From: Acidiphilium sp.
Lineage (GTDB): Bacteria > Pseudomonadota > Alphaproteobacteria > Acetobacterales > Acetobacteraceae
Length of the DNA stretch: 60,648 nucleotides
Assembly: GCA_027449105.1 (NCBI GenBank)
Contig: DAIDMG010000003.1
Span: 1 to 60,648, forward strand
Reading direction: 5' to 3'
The position numbers and the translations under genes were made by a program. The notes beneath the pieces are model-generated. The model saw only the letters and a program-made list of their open reading frames with translations. It searched no databases and was not told the DNA's origin. Shown here one piece after another: positions 1 to 10,220 of this stretch (position 1 is the stretch's first letter; each line of letters starts with the position of its first letter).

Positions 1-2
1 CT

Positions 3-653
3 GGCAAGACGACAATGCTCAATGCCATGAGTCGGTTTATTGACCCATTGGAACGCATCATCACGATTGAGGACGCTGCGGAGCTTCAACTCCTGCAACC
101 ACACGTGGTGAGACTTGAAACTAGGCCGCCAAGCTTGGAAGGTAAAGGAGAGATTACCCAACGCGATCTCGTCAAGAATGCCCTGCGGATGCGTCCTGAT
201 CGGATTATCGTCGGTGAGGTTCGTGGTCCTGAAGCGTTTGATATGCTTCAGGCGATGAACACCGGTCACGACGGGTCAATGTCCACTGTACACGCCAATA
301 CGCCGCGCGATGCAATCGCACGTATTGAGAATATGGTGCAGATGGCCAACGTCGGTCTCACTCTGCGCGCGGTCCGCTCGCAGATCGTATCGGCGGTTCA
401 CATCATTATCCAGGTCGAGCGGCAGCGTGACGGTAGCCGCCGCCTCGTACAATTTGCTGAAATTGCCGGTGCTGAAGACGAAGTGCCGCTGATGAACACG
501 TTATTTAAATACGAAGTCCAAGGTGAAACGGCCGATGGCCGCCTACTCGGCAGCTACAAGGTGGCGCCGATCCGGTCTACATTTCTGGAACGTTTGGCTT
601 ATTTCCGCCTTGATCGGCTCTGGCAGGCCGCTCTCGAGGAGGCCGCGCAATGA
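3..653 (+). CDS. cpaF: CpaF/TadA type II/IV secretion ATPase, C-terminal part (5' end outside window)
   Basis: Reading frame enters the window with Walker A tail GKTTMLNAM; downstream [78 protein letters not shown] is diagnostic of TadA/CpaF; followed by tadB/tadC. Confidence 0.95.
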   Translation, partial: GKTTMLNAMSRFIDPLERIITIEDAAELQLLQPHVVRLETRPPSLEGKGEITQRDLVKNALRMRPDRIIVGEVRGPEAFDMLQAMNTGHDGSMSTVHANTPRDAIARIENMVQMANVGLTLRAVRSQIVSAVHIIIQVERQRDGSRRLVQFAEIAGAEDEVPLMNTLFKYEVQGETADGRLLGSYKVAPIRSTFLERLAYFRLDRLWQAALEEAAQ

Positions 654-1645
654 ATTACGACCAGCCAGCATATGTAACCGCGTATTTATACGCAACGATA
701 CCCGCCGTGCTGGTGATCGTCTTTGTTGGCCTCCGCCTGTTAAAGCGGGCCGACACTGAACAGGGTCTGCTTAAACGTTTGCACTTGGCCAGCGACATCG
801 GAGGCTATGGCGATGTGATCGACGGCGATGACGTTTCGCTGCAACGTAAACACGACAGATCCCACAGCCTGAAGTCGGTTGCGGAAAAAGTGCTGAGAGT
901 CGATTTTTACCAAAGCCGATATTATCCTTTGAACTGGTGGGTGGCGAGCGCGCTTGTCCTTATGCTCGCCGCCGTCACCGCCTTGCTCGGTGCACGACTG
1001 TTCGGCCACCGTCTGGTCATGTTTCTGTTGGTGGCACCAACCCTGTTCATCTTGTTGTCAAGAACGCTCTTCGGCATTTTTAACGAGGGGCGGCGTAACA
1101 AACTGTTCCGGCAATTCCCGGATACTCTTGATGCCGTTGTGCGCTCTGTTCGGGTCGGTATTCCAGTTGATCAAGCCCTGCGTCACGTTGTTCGTGATAC
1201 ACCGCAGCCGACAAAAGGTGAGTTTTCACGGCTCGCGGATTTCTTGGCGATTGGCATGCCAATGGAAGATGCGATCAAACAGATCGCTGTAGACAACAAA
1301 ATCGCAGAATATCACTTTTTTGCTGCGGCGATTTCACTTCAAGCCAAATCTGGCGGAAGTATTGCAGCGACCTTGGAAAACCTCTCGAATGTCATTCGTC
1401 GGCGCGTTTCAATCAAGGAACGTGGTTATGCGTTGACATCGGAGGCTCGGGCCAGTGCCATGATCTTGACGGCCCTTCCTATTTTTGCCACCGGCGCATT
1501 GGTGTTTATAAGCCCAAAATATATAGACAAGCTGTTCTTTACTCACGAAGGAAACAAGTTCCTTGTGATCGCCGTTGCCTTGCTGTTGGTTGGCCAGAGT
1601 GTGATGAAGTGGATGATCCGCAGTACTCTAAATTCGGTTCGGTAG
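650..1645 (+). CDS. tadB: Tad pilus assembly inner-membrane protein TadB (T2SF domain)
   Basis: T2SF-domain protein with hydrophobic segments, ATGA overlap with cpaF, followed by a second T2SF protein. Confidence 0.9.
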   Translation: MNYDQPAYVTAYLYATIPAVLVIVFVGLRLLKRADTEQGLLKRLHLASDIGGYGDVIDGDDVSLQRKHDRSHSLKSVAEKVLRVDFYQSRYYPLNWWVASALVLMLAAVTALLGARLFGHRLVMFLLVAPTLFILLSRTLFGIFNEGRRNKLFRQFPDTLDAVVRSVRVGIPVDQALRHVVRDTPQPTKGEFSRLADFLAIGMPMEDAIKQIAVDNKIAEYHFFAAAISLQAKSGGSIAATLENLSNVIRRRVSIKERGYALTSEARASAMILTALPIFATGALVFISPKYIDKLFFTHEGNKFLVIAVALLLVGQSVMKWMIRSTLNSVR

Positions 1646-1654
1646 GTTCTGCAA

Positions 1655-2593
1655 ATGATGCTTTATGTTGGAATTATTGCTGCGGTTGTTACGTTTGTTT
1701 TTGGAAGCGGCGTTATGCTTGTTCGTGATCTGATGCAGAGGGATATTATGGCCCGGCGGATCTCGATGGCCGTCAGCAGCGGGACACAGGTACGGAACGA
1801 TGACCGGCCACGAGTTTCTGCCTTTATTGACCGTATTAGCGCCATCGGATTGTTCCTTGTTTCCCGTGGCATGCTATCGAAAAAGACAGTCGGCGAAGTG
1901 CAGACGGTTCTTGAAAACGCCGGAATGCGGAGCCGGTCGGCTTTTGGAGTATTTCTTGGTACCAAAGTCATCCTGATGATCACCTGCCCGCTACTGGTGT
2001 TGTTAGTAGGATTTAGCTTGGGAAAGCGTCCAATTTTCGTCATTTTGGCGGCGATCATTTCACTAATCGTCGGGATGCTTGCACCAGAATTCGTGTTGCA
2101 TCGAATTCGGGCTAACTACGTTCAGAAGGTTGAGAGTGGTGCTGCTGACGGGCTTGATATGCTGGTGATCTGTGTTGATGCGGGGCTGGGCCTGCAGTCG
2201 GCGTTCCTCCGTGTTGCCGAAGAGATGCGAAATCAGCATGCTGCGTTTTCGCAGGAATTGATGCTGACAGTACGTGAGCTACAGATCGGAGCGGCGGTGG
2301 ATACGGCGCTCAAGAATCTTCGAGATCGAACGGACGTCGAAGCATTCAGGCGACTTTCATCGACGCTGACGCAGGCGATGAGCTATGGCACGCCTCTGAC
2401 CCAAGCGCTCCGCAGTCTGTCGAGCGAGTTGCGTCAACTTGCATTGGTGCGGTTTGAAGAGAAGGCTGCCCGGTTACCGGTTATGCTGACCGTGCCCATG
2501 ATCTTGTTTATTCTCCCAAGCCTCTTTGCTATCATTGCTGGTCCGGCCGCCATGAATGTACTCCACACATTAAAGACATTTGGCGGCCACTGA
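1655..2593 (+). CDS. tadC: Tad pilus assembly inner-membrane protein TadC (T2SF domain)
   Basis: Second T2SF-domain ORF (GLDMLVICVDAGLGLQSAFLRVAEEM...) directly after tadB. Confidence 0.9.
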   Translation: MMLYVGIIAAVVTFVFGSGVMLVRDLMQRDIMARRISMAVSSGTQVRNDDRPRVSAFIDRISAIGLFLVSRGMLSKKTVGEVQTVLENAGMRSRSAFGVFLGTKVILMITCPLLVLLVGFSLGKRPIFVILAAIISLIVGMLAPEFVLHRIRANYVQKVESGAADGLDMLVICVDAGLGLQSAFLRVAEEMRNQHAAFSQELMLTVRELQIGAAVDTALKNLRDRTDVEAFRRLSSTLTQAMSYGTPLTQALRSLSSELRQLALVRFEEKAARLPVMLTVPMILFILPSLFAIIAGPAAMNVLHTLKTFGGH

Positions 2594-2665
2594 CATTGTT
2601 AGTAGCCATGATATCAACCCTGATAAGGAGACGGCAAGCCAGCGGCGACGATCTGAGTTCGGGGA

Positions 2666-3496
2666 GTGCTTGTATTGACCCGCCGTAATCTTACATATTT
2701 GGCGCCTTTGACGGCAGTTTTTCTCGTTAGTTGTGTCTCCCAACCCCAAGGACAGATGACAATCGGTCCTGCCATGCTCAACGTTGCCCGCACGGCTTTG
2801 GAAGGTGGAAGCCCCCAAATGGCGCTTAACGTGACTAGTGCGATTCTTAAGAGTGATCCGCACGACGTTGAGGCCTTGATTGACCGTGGCGATGCTTATT
2901 ATGAAATGGGGGATTGTCGCGAAGCATTACTCGATTATCATCGCGCATTGACGTATTCCAAAAGTGCGGCAGGGGGCCAGATTGGTATTGGCCGTTGTTC
3001 GATGACGCGGAATCCTCAGGAGGCTGTCTCGGCTTTCGTTCAGGCGACGAAGGACAATCCCCGAGACCCAGTCGCGTTTAATGACCTTGGTGTTGCGGAA
3101 GATGAAGTTGGCAATATTCAGAGGGCAAATGCTGCTTTTAAGCAGGCGCTAATGATCAAGCCATCAATGAAAGCTGCAGAGGTTAATCTCGGGTTCTCGC
3201 TGGCTATTGGCGGCCGACCGGCACGTGCCCAGAGGATTCTGGCGCCATTGGCAGAGGCGCCTGATGCAACCGTAAAAATCCGCGAAGATTATGCGGCGGC
3301 GTTGGCGATCGGTGGAAAGACAGCACAGGCGCGTAATATACTCGAGACAAGTATGACGCCGGGCCAAGCGGATACGATGATTGTACAGTTTCAGTCGATG
3401 GCAAGCAGCATCGATGCCAGCCACGCGGAAGCGTCTGTGGCGGCTAGCGCGGACGCGGTCGAGAGCGCGCAGGGAACGCCGGAAAAAAAGAACTAG
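2666..3496 (+). CDS. tadD: TadD-like tetratricopeptide lipoprotein
   Basis: Signal peptide with lipobox-like LVSC, TPR repeats, position after tadC. Confidence 0.8.
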   Translation: MLVLTRRNLTYLAPLTAVFLVSCVSQPQGQMTIGPAMLNVARTALEGGSPQMALNVTSAILKSDPHDVEALIDRGDAYYEMGDCREALLDYHRALTYSKSAAGGQIGIGRCSMTRNPQEAVSAFVQATKDNPRDPVAFNDLGVAEDEVGNIQRANAAFKQALMIKPSMKAAEVNLGFSLAIGGRPARAQRILAPLAEAPDATVKIREDYAAALAIGGKTAQARNILETSMTPGQADTMIVQFQSMASSIDASHAEASVAASADAVESAQGTPEKKN

Positions 3497-3541
3497 AGAT
3501 ACTCTTGGGCTGATGCGAGGTGCATGCTAATCGGGGGCAAG

Positions 3542-3625
3542 GCGAGAGTGGCGGAACGGTAGACGCACGCGACTCAAAATCGCGCGCCGCAAGGCATGGG
3601 GGTTCGAGTCCCCCCTCTCGCACCA
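3542..3625 (+). tRNA. tRNA-Leu (anticodon CAA), encoded CCA
   Basis: Acceptor GCGAGAG/CTCTCGC, anticodon loop CTCAAAA, long variable arm, T arm GGGGGTTCGAGTCCCCC, ACCA tail. Confidence 0.95.
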
Positions 3626-4411
3626 CCCCTGTCATGCTGTTCCAAGAAGGCGGTGGCGATGACGGCGAGTTGCCTATGTTGGGGCTCCACTTATGGCGGC
3701 TTCTTTCGTCCAGGTAGCCACAATAGGCGTTGCCTGGGCTGGCGTTGGTAGACGCGATATCGAAAGGTTCTGTGGTATCGCCTAATTTCCAGGAGCTGAC
3801 CGAGCGGTCGCAGTTCTGCAGAAAGGCATTGAGATGTGGCGCAAGTCCGGGGGAGGTGCCTCCGCACGACCAGCGAATGATCGACCGCGTGCAAGGATAT
3901 GAATCGCATCCAGCTCTGCAACGGCCCGGCCGAGCTGATGGCGGCACATCTGCACGCCATTGGCCACCCGATCACGGTAGTGAGTGAACGCGGGTCTTGT
4001 CTTCGTCAAAGTTCTTGTTGGCCACAGCCGGGACAACCTGGCCTTCTTGCCAACGATACCACGCGGGGCAGCGGCCCCGGGGGGCGTCTTCGTCCGACAA
4101 CGGCGGCATGAGCTCGCCGAGCGGCATATGTCCGTCTGGAATATTTGTGCTTCGTTGGATACGTTGCGGCACGACGTAGCAACCACTTAGCCCCGTCCCC
4201 TTTGACCAGTTTCCATCATCATCAATGGTTAATAGTGCCGCCGCGAAGCGCGAACTGGTGAAGAAGCAGACACACGATTGCATAGGGTGCCGTAGGCATG
4301 TATACACTCCACTCCGCCAGCGCGACTCAGTCGTGAGCCCGGGCCTGATGGCATGCCCGGCCACACACCGCGCACCCGTGTGTCACGGGTAAGGCTATGA
4401 GGAGAACAGAA

Positions 4412-4615
4412 ATGCCAAAGATGAAGACGAAATCGTCAGTTAAAAAGCGGTTCAAGATTACCGCCACTGGCAAGGTGCTTGCCGGCCACGGCAACAAGCG
4501 CCACGGGCTGATCAACCGGCCACAAAAGATGAAGCGTACTAACCGTGGCACGATGGCGCTTCCTGAGCAGGACGCAAAAACCGTCAAGCAATGGGCTCCT
4601 TACGGCCTGAACTGA
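4412..4615 (+). CDS. rpmI: 50S ribosomal protein L35
   Basis: [33 protein letters not shown]...; the listed ORF begins 5 codons earlier, the conserved start is at 4412. Confidence 0.96.
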   Translation: MPKMKTKSSVKKRFKITATGKVLAGHGNKRHGLINRPQKMKRTNRGTMALPEQDAKTVKQWAPYGLN

Positions 4616-4627
4616 GGAGAGCGCAAT

Positions 4628-4987
4628 ATGGCCCGCGTTAAACGGGGTGTAACCACCCATGCACGCCACAAAAAAGTTCTAAAGCAGTCTAAGGGCTTTG
4701 TTGGTCGCTCCTCGAGTAGCTACCGTATTGCCTTGGAGCGCTTGGAAAAATCCCTACAATACGCGTACCGCGATCGCCGAGTAAAAAAGCGCGAGTTCCG
4801 GGGACTCTGGATTCAACGGATCAATGCCGCTGTTCGTGAGCATGGCATGACCTACAGTCAGTTCATAGGAGCCCTGAAAGAGGCGAATATCGTGTTGGAC
4901 CGTAAAGTTCTTGCTGCGATGGCTTTCGACGACGCAGCTGCTTTTGCAGCGATCGTTGAGGCTGCTAAGGCTGTTCGCGCCGGTTAA
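4628..4987 (+). CDS. rplT: 50S ribosomal protein L20
   Basis: [68 protein letters not shown]; follows rpmI. Confidence 0.97.
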   Translation: MARVKRGVTTHARHKKVLKQSKGFVGRSSSSYRIALERLEKSLQYAYRDRRVKKREFRGLWIQRINAAVREHGMTYSQFIGALKEANIVLDRKVLAAMAFDDAAAFAAIVEAAKAVRAG

Positions 4988-5288
4988 ATGTGGCCACTCA
5001 CCCCGGGTAGGGCGACCAGCAAGACTGATTAGCAATTTCGCAAGCGAAACACCTTGTGCGCGCAGGGAACGACCCGTTCGAGCACAAGGTACAAGGTTTG
5101 GATCAGACGATCCCATCAAACGGAAATGGCGCTCAATCGAGCGTCAGTCATTGCCCATTCGCACCTTTCCTCAGGCTGCCGGGCCGGTACTCCCCCGCTA
5201 GTCCCAGCAGGAGGAATGCTCGCCATTCCGCGTGAGCAGACCACTTTTCGTCCGGCCAATGATGGATGGCGTTGGGCGCTGACATAAA

Positions 5289-5765
5289 GGGCGCCAATCA
5301 CGTCGCCGTGCCCCGCGAGGCCAGCGGCTGGTCGGCCATGCGCCTTGGGGGCATTGGAAGACAACAACCTTCCTGGCCGGCTTACGGCACGACCAGATCG
5401 TGGCACCCTTGGTGCTGGATCGCCCGATTAACGGGGCCGCCTTCCGCGCCTATGTTCAACAATTCCTGGCACCAGTGCTCAGTCCAGGCGACATTGTCAT
5501 TGCCGACAATTTGCCCAGCCACAAAGTGGCGGGCGTCAGCGAAGCCATCGCCGCGCAGGGAGCAGAGCTTCTCCTGCTGCCGCCCTATTCGCCAGACCAG
5601 AACCCTATCAAGCAAGTCTTCGCCAAGCTGAAAGCCTTGCTGCGAAAAACAGCCCCGCGAAGCCGAGAGGCACTTTGGCGCAGAATCGGATCAATCGTCA
5701 GCAACTACACTCCAAATGAATGCAGCAACTACCTACGGAACTGCGAATACACACACTCAGCGTAA
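5289..5765 (+). pseudogene. IS630-family transposase, 5'-truncated remnant
   Basis: In-frame RAPRGQRLVGHAPWGHWKTTTFLAGLRHDQIVAPLVLDRPINGAAFRAYVQQFLAPVLSPGDIVIADNLPSHK...PPYSPDQNPIKQVFAKLK; N-terminal half missing, stop at 5280 in frame. Confidence 0.88.
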
Positions 5766-6075
5766 AACCGCTCTAACATTCCAGGTTTTTTTATCCGACG
5801 GCTTATTCCCCGCCATGGCGAACCGGCCTGGCATTTCAATCATCTCCGGGCGATGACACTTGCTGGCGGTTGAGGTGGCCAAACGGCCATTTCCCCGGTC
5901 ATTCTCTGAAACCAGAATACGCCTTATTGGTCAGCGCTGATGCGGGCGTGCCCCTGCACAGGCGATCGCCTGTGCCTTCGCTGTAGGCAACGTCGGCAGC
6001 CTTACCGGACATGACAGTTGTGCCCGCCGGCGAATAGAATCAAGGGCTGAGCGGAATCATGCTTGGGCCACCGAG

Positions 6076-9000
6076 ATGCGTCTGATACATTGGGATATGA
6101 CCAACGATTCCTTCGTTCACTTGCGCGTTCACTCTGCCTATTCCTTGTCGGAAGGGGCGCTCAAACCCAATGCAATTGCCGCTCTTGCGAAAACGCAGAA
6201 GATGCCGGCCGTTGCAATTACCGATACATCGAACCTGTTTGGCGCCATAGAATTCTCAAAGGCATGCACCGACTGCGGAGTCCAGCCAATCATAGGTTGC
6301 CAGATTGCTTTGGGTCGTGCCGACCATAAGAATCTGCCACCAGATCCGATCGTCTTGCTTGCGAAGGACCTCACGGGCTTCAACAACCTCTCAAAGCTCT
6401 CCTCCACTAGCTTTCTTTCCACAGAGGCTGGTTCTCGGCCTCAAATAACCATTTCCCAACTTTGCGAACACCATACAGGTCTCATGCTGCTTACCGGTGG
6501 GCGATTTGGCCCGCTCGGCCGCTTGCTTGCGGAGGGCCAGCGCGACGAGGCCAAACATTTGCTCGGATCATTGGTCGAGTGCTTCGGCGACCGCGTTGCG
6601 ATGGAAATTGAGCGTCATGGCCTACCAACCGAACAAGCCGTTGAGCCTGGCCTAATTTCGCTAGCTGATAATGCTGGGATTCCGCTTGTTGCTACGAACG
6701 AGTGCTTCTATGCAAGTCCAGAGATGTATGAGGCGCACGATGCACTACTTTGCATCGCTGAAGGCCACCTGCTCTCCGAAGCTGAACGCCGGCGAGTGAC
6801 CGGCGAACACTGGTTCAAGACAGCTACGGCTATGCGCGCCCTTTTTTCTGACCTGCCGGACGCGTGTGACAATACATTAGCGATTGCCCAGCGATGCGCG
6901 GTGGCCGCGCCTACCCGCAAGCCTCTGCTTCCGACATATCCGAAACTCAGGCCAGGTACCAGCGAGGCGGAAGCCTTGCGTGCCATGGCACGCGACGGTC
7001 TGCAGCGGCGCCTTGCCGTTATGGATGCTGATGATGTGACCGTGACCAAATATCGTGATCGTCTGGAATTTGAACTTAATGTCATCGAGCAGATGGGATT
7101 TGCAGGTTATTTCCTGATCGTGGCAGATTTTATCCAATGGGCGAAGTCTCAGGGTATTCCGGTTGGGCCTGGTCGCGGCTCCGGTGCCGGATCCCTAGCT
7201 GCCTATGCTCTGCTGATTACCGATCTTGATCCAATCCCGTTCAACCTGCTTTTTGAACGCTTTTTAAACCCCGAGCGGGTGTCAATGCCTGACTTTGACA
7301 TCGACTTTTGTCAGGAACGCCGTGACGAGGTTATCGACTACGTCCGGTGCGAATATGGCGCCGATCGCGTTGCGCAAATCATAACGTTTGGAAAACTTCA
7401 AGCAAGGGCCGCCGTCCGCGACATAGGGCGCGTTCTTGGCATGCCATACGGGCAGGTCAACAAGGTGGCAGAGCTTACACCGAACAACCCCGCAAAGCCG
7501 ATTCCCTTGGTGGATGCAGTGCAAACCGAACCACGGTTGCGCGAGCTTCGCGACAATGACGAGTCGGTGCGGCGGTTGCTCGAGATTGCCATGCAGGTGG
7601 AGGGACTTTATCGGCATGCCAGTACCCATGCGGCAGGCATTGTCATAGGTGATCAACCGTTAATGGACTTGGTCCCCCTATACAGAGATTCCCGTTCCGA
7701 AATGCTAATAACCCAGTACTCGATGAAAAACGTAGAGACTGCGGGCCTTGTTAAATTTGATTTTTTAGGCCTCACGACGCTGTCGATCGTTGATCGAGCA
7801 GTAAAATTGCTTTCTGATCTAGGCCTCAAGATAGATCTTTCAAGCATTCCACTAGATGATCGAAAAACGTACGAGATGTTGTCTCGTGGCGAGGCTGGCG
7901 GCGTATTTACATTTGAAACGCAAGGGTTTCGGGATGTCCTGCGGCAGATGCGCCCCGACCGGTTTGAAGACCTCATCGCCGCGCAGGCTTTGAATCGGCC
8001 TGGTCCGATGGCCAATATCCCAGCGTATTGTGCCCGCAAACACGGCGAACCTTGGGAGTCACCAGATCCTTCAATCCACGATATTTTGAGCGAAACCTAC
8101 GGGATCCTCGTTTACCAGGAACAGGTGATGCAAATCGCGCAGCGGATGGCCGGGTATAGCTTAGGTGGGGCCGATCTGCTGCGCCGTGCGATGGGCAAGA
8201 AGATACGCGACGAAATGGAGGCGCAGCGAAAGACTTTTGTTGAAGGGGCAATGGCAAAGGGTTTTGCTAAAGACAAGGCGATCGAGGTTTTTGATCTGAT
8301 GGCGAAATTTGCTGATTATGGGTTTAATAAATCGCATGCGGCAGCATATGCATTGGTGTCATACCAGACTGCATGGTTGCGCGCGAACCACCCAGTGGCC
8401 TTCATTGCCGCTTCAATGAGCCTTTCCAAATCCAACCCCGAAAAACTTTCTGCACTTCGGCAGGATGCGATACGTTTGGGCATCTCAATTTTGCCCCCCG
8501 ACATCAATAAGTCCACGCATGATTTTACTATTGAACGCGCTGCAGATGGCGCCTTGGCAATTCGGTACGCACTAGCTGCAATCAAGCGTGTCGGTGAGCA
8601 TGCCATGCGTGATCTCTCCACCGCCAGGAACGACAGACCATTTTCTGACTTCACAGATTTTTGTGCGCGCGTTGATCCTCGTTCTCTGAACAAGACGCAG
8701 ATTGAGCAGCTAGCCAAAGCAGGAGCATTTGATGAGTTAGAATCTAACCGAGCAAGAGTTGTCGCTGGCGCTGAGATTTTGCTTCGGCGTGCCCAGGCAG
8801 AAGCAGAAGCAAAACAAACAGGACAATTGGGGTTGTTTGCGGAGCATCGTAGTCTGCTTCGTTCCCGCAGCAGTATTGCGGCCGCTGATGCTGGAGCTAT
8901 AGGAAACCTCGTTGTCGTGCAAGGCTCGGATGCCGTACGCCTTCCCGATGTACCTGCATGGTCGAGATTTGAAGCTATTTCTCAGGAAGCGGAGGCCATT

Positions 9001-9588
9001 GGTTACCATCTAACGGCCCACCCACTTGATGCCTACGGCACTGTTCTTCGGCGCCTCAACGTCATAGAGTCTACGCGCCTTGAGTCTGCTGCTCGGGTCG
9101 GCGTGACGCGTGTTAAACTTGCTGGTATTTTTGTTTCCCGAAAGGAGCGCACAACCCGCACGGGTACTCGTATGGCGTGGGTGCAGCTCTCAGATCGCCA
9201 CGGTACGTTTGAGGTGACACTTTTTTCGGAGATTCTTGCGCGATCCCGCGACCTTTTGACGGATGGGAAAATGCTCGTGATCTCCGCAGAATTAAGGATG
9301 GACGGTGAAACGCTCCGTGTGACGGCGCTCGACGTGGATGCGCTCGAGCGGGCAGCCGTAGCTGTTGGTAGCGACTTACGCGTTGAATTCGAAACAAAAA
9401 GCGCCATCAGTTCGCTTCGTGCATTACTTGATCACGCGGGCCGAGGTAAGGGACGAATCATACTCGTTCCTCGGTTCGAGTCTGGCGCCACGCTCCAGAT
9501 TGCATTACCTGGTAGGTTCAACGTATCTCCGCAGCTCGCTGAGGCAGTTAAGGAAATTGACGGCGTCGGGAATGTTACTCAGTTCTGA
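6076..9588 (+). CDS. dnaE: DNA polymerase III alpha subunit
   Basis: PHP domain start (FVHLRVHSAYSLSEGALKPNAIAALAK), GPGRGSGAGSLAAYAL, PDFDIDFCQERRDEVIDYV, HAAGIVI, FNKSHAAAYA motifs. True start may be slightly downstream. Confidence 0.98.
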   Translation: MRLIHWDMTNDSFVHLRVHSAYSLSEGALKPNAIAALAKTQKMPAVAITDTSNLFGAIEFSKACTDCGVQPIIGCQIALGRADHKNLPPDPIVLLAKDLTGFNNLSKLSSTSFLSTEAGSRPQITISQLCEHHTGLMLLTGGRFGPLGRLLAEGQRDEAKHLLGSLVECFGDRVAMEIERHGLPTEQAVEPGLISLADNAGIPLVATNECFYASPEMYEAHDALLCIAEGHLLSEAERRRVTGEHWFKTATAMRALFSDLPDACDNTLAIAQRCAVAAPTRKPLLPTYPKLRPGTSEAEALRAMARDGLQRRLAVMDADDVTVTKYRDRLEFELNVIEQMGFAGYFLIVADFIQWAKSQGIPVGPGRGSGAGSLAAYALLITDLDPIPFNLLFERFLNPERVSMPDFDIDFCQERRDEVIDYVRCEYGADRVAQIITFGKLQARAAVRDIGRVLGMPYGQVNKVAELTPNNPAKPIPLVDAVQTEPRLRELRDNDESVRRLLEIAMQVEGLYRHASTHAAGIVIGDQPLMDLVPLYRDSRSEMLITQYSMKNVETAGLVKFDFLGLTTLSIVDRAVKLLSDLGLKIDLSSIPLDDRKTYEMLSRGEAGGVFTFETQGFRDVLRQMRPDRFEDLIAAQALNRPGPMANIPAYCARKHGEPWESPDPSIHDILSETYGILVYQEQVMQIAQRMAGYSLGGADLLRRAMGKKIRDEMEAQRKTFVEGAMAKGFAKDKAIEVFDLMAKFADYGFNKSHAAAYALVSYQTAWLRANHPVAFIAASMSLSKSNPEKLSALRQDAIRLGISILPPDINKSTHDFTIERAADGALAIRYALAAIKRVGEHAMRDLSTARNDRPFSDFTDFCARVDPRSLNKTQIEQLAKAGAFDELESNRARVVAGAEILLRRAQAEAEAKQTGQLGLFAEHRSLLRSRSSIAAADAGAIGNLVVVQGSDAVRLPDVPAWSRFEAISQEAEAIGYHLTAHPLDAYGTVLRRLNVIESTRLESAARVGVTRVKLAGIFVSRKERTTRTGTRMAWVQLSDRHGTFEVTLFSEILARSRDLLTDGKMLVISAELRMDGETLRVTALDVDALERAAVAVGSDLRVEFETKSAISSLRALLDHAGRGKGRIILVPRFESGATLQIALPGRFNVSPQLAEAVKEIDGVGNVTQF

Positions 9589-10015
9589 GTGTTCCATTTG
9601 CCTGTCTCGGGACCACTCACGTCACGATGTCAAGCCGTGCAGGACCGTACTGGTGCGCATGACTGTGTTCGCCGAACTTCAGCGCGGGTGAGGCACGCCG
9701 TCTTCAGAGGGCGTGCCGCAACTGGAAAATAACTTGATATGACATTGCGTAGACCCCAGATATTGTTTTGGTTTCGCGCTAGTAAGTCTTTTTTGAAAGG
9801 GTTGTTTTATAGTAAGCGGTGTGACGAGGCCGGTCTTTCGGAGAGGTGGAAAGCGAGGTTGGAATGAACCGATTTAAACTAACGGAAACAATCAGAGGCG
9901 CCCGCAAATGATTGAGTGATGAATGCGGTTTACGTTAACAGAAAAGCGGCTTGAATCTTTTTTGCGACTTAAAAGATAATGGGTATTGGACAGCTATGGC
10001 GAGCGGTTATAATTT

Positions 10016-10075
10016 TAGCCAAGCCAAGCCAAGCCAAGCCAAGCCAAGCCAAGCCAAGCCTAGCCAAGCCTAGCA
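10016..10075. repeat. Tandem pentanucleotide repeat (AAGCC)n with TAGCC variants
   Basis: TAGCC then 8 perfect AAGCC units, then TAGCC, AAGCC, TAGC; read directly. Confidence 0.97.
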
Positions 10076-10123
10076 AGTAAGTTCATTTATATCCTTCGAT
10101 CATGGCTGACTCTAATGGGTAAA

Positions 10124-10169
10124 ATGTATCGCTTTATACAAGGCGATACATAATACAAGGCGATACATA
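10124..10169. repeat. 16-bp direct repeat TACAAGGCGATACATA (10137-10152, 10154-10169) with inverted ATGTATCGC (10124-10132)
   Basis: Exact copies read directly; ATGTATCGC is the reverse complement of GCGATACAT in each repeat. Confidence 0.9.
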
Positions 10170-10193
10170 TCGCAGCCAAATGATGACCAGACT

Positions 10194-10220
10194 GCTCTCC
10201 CAGCGTGAAGCTGGGAGAGC
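10194..10220. other. Perfect 10-bp stem-loop GCTCTCCCAG-CGTGAAG-CTGGGAGAGC
   Basis: Perfect inverted repeat, 7-nt loop; no U-tract follows. Confidence 0.8.

Noticed and set aside
3444-3947. 167-aa minus-strand ORF with VREGGLEPPCLAARDFESRASTVPPL
   Set aside because: This peptide is the classic antisense translation artefact of a tRNA-Leu gene, which lies at 3542-3625.
10016-10169. Possible CRISPR array
   Set aside because: Units are 5 bp tandem repeats and one 16-bp pair, no spacers of suitable length, no cas genes in the window.
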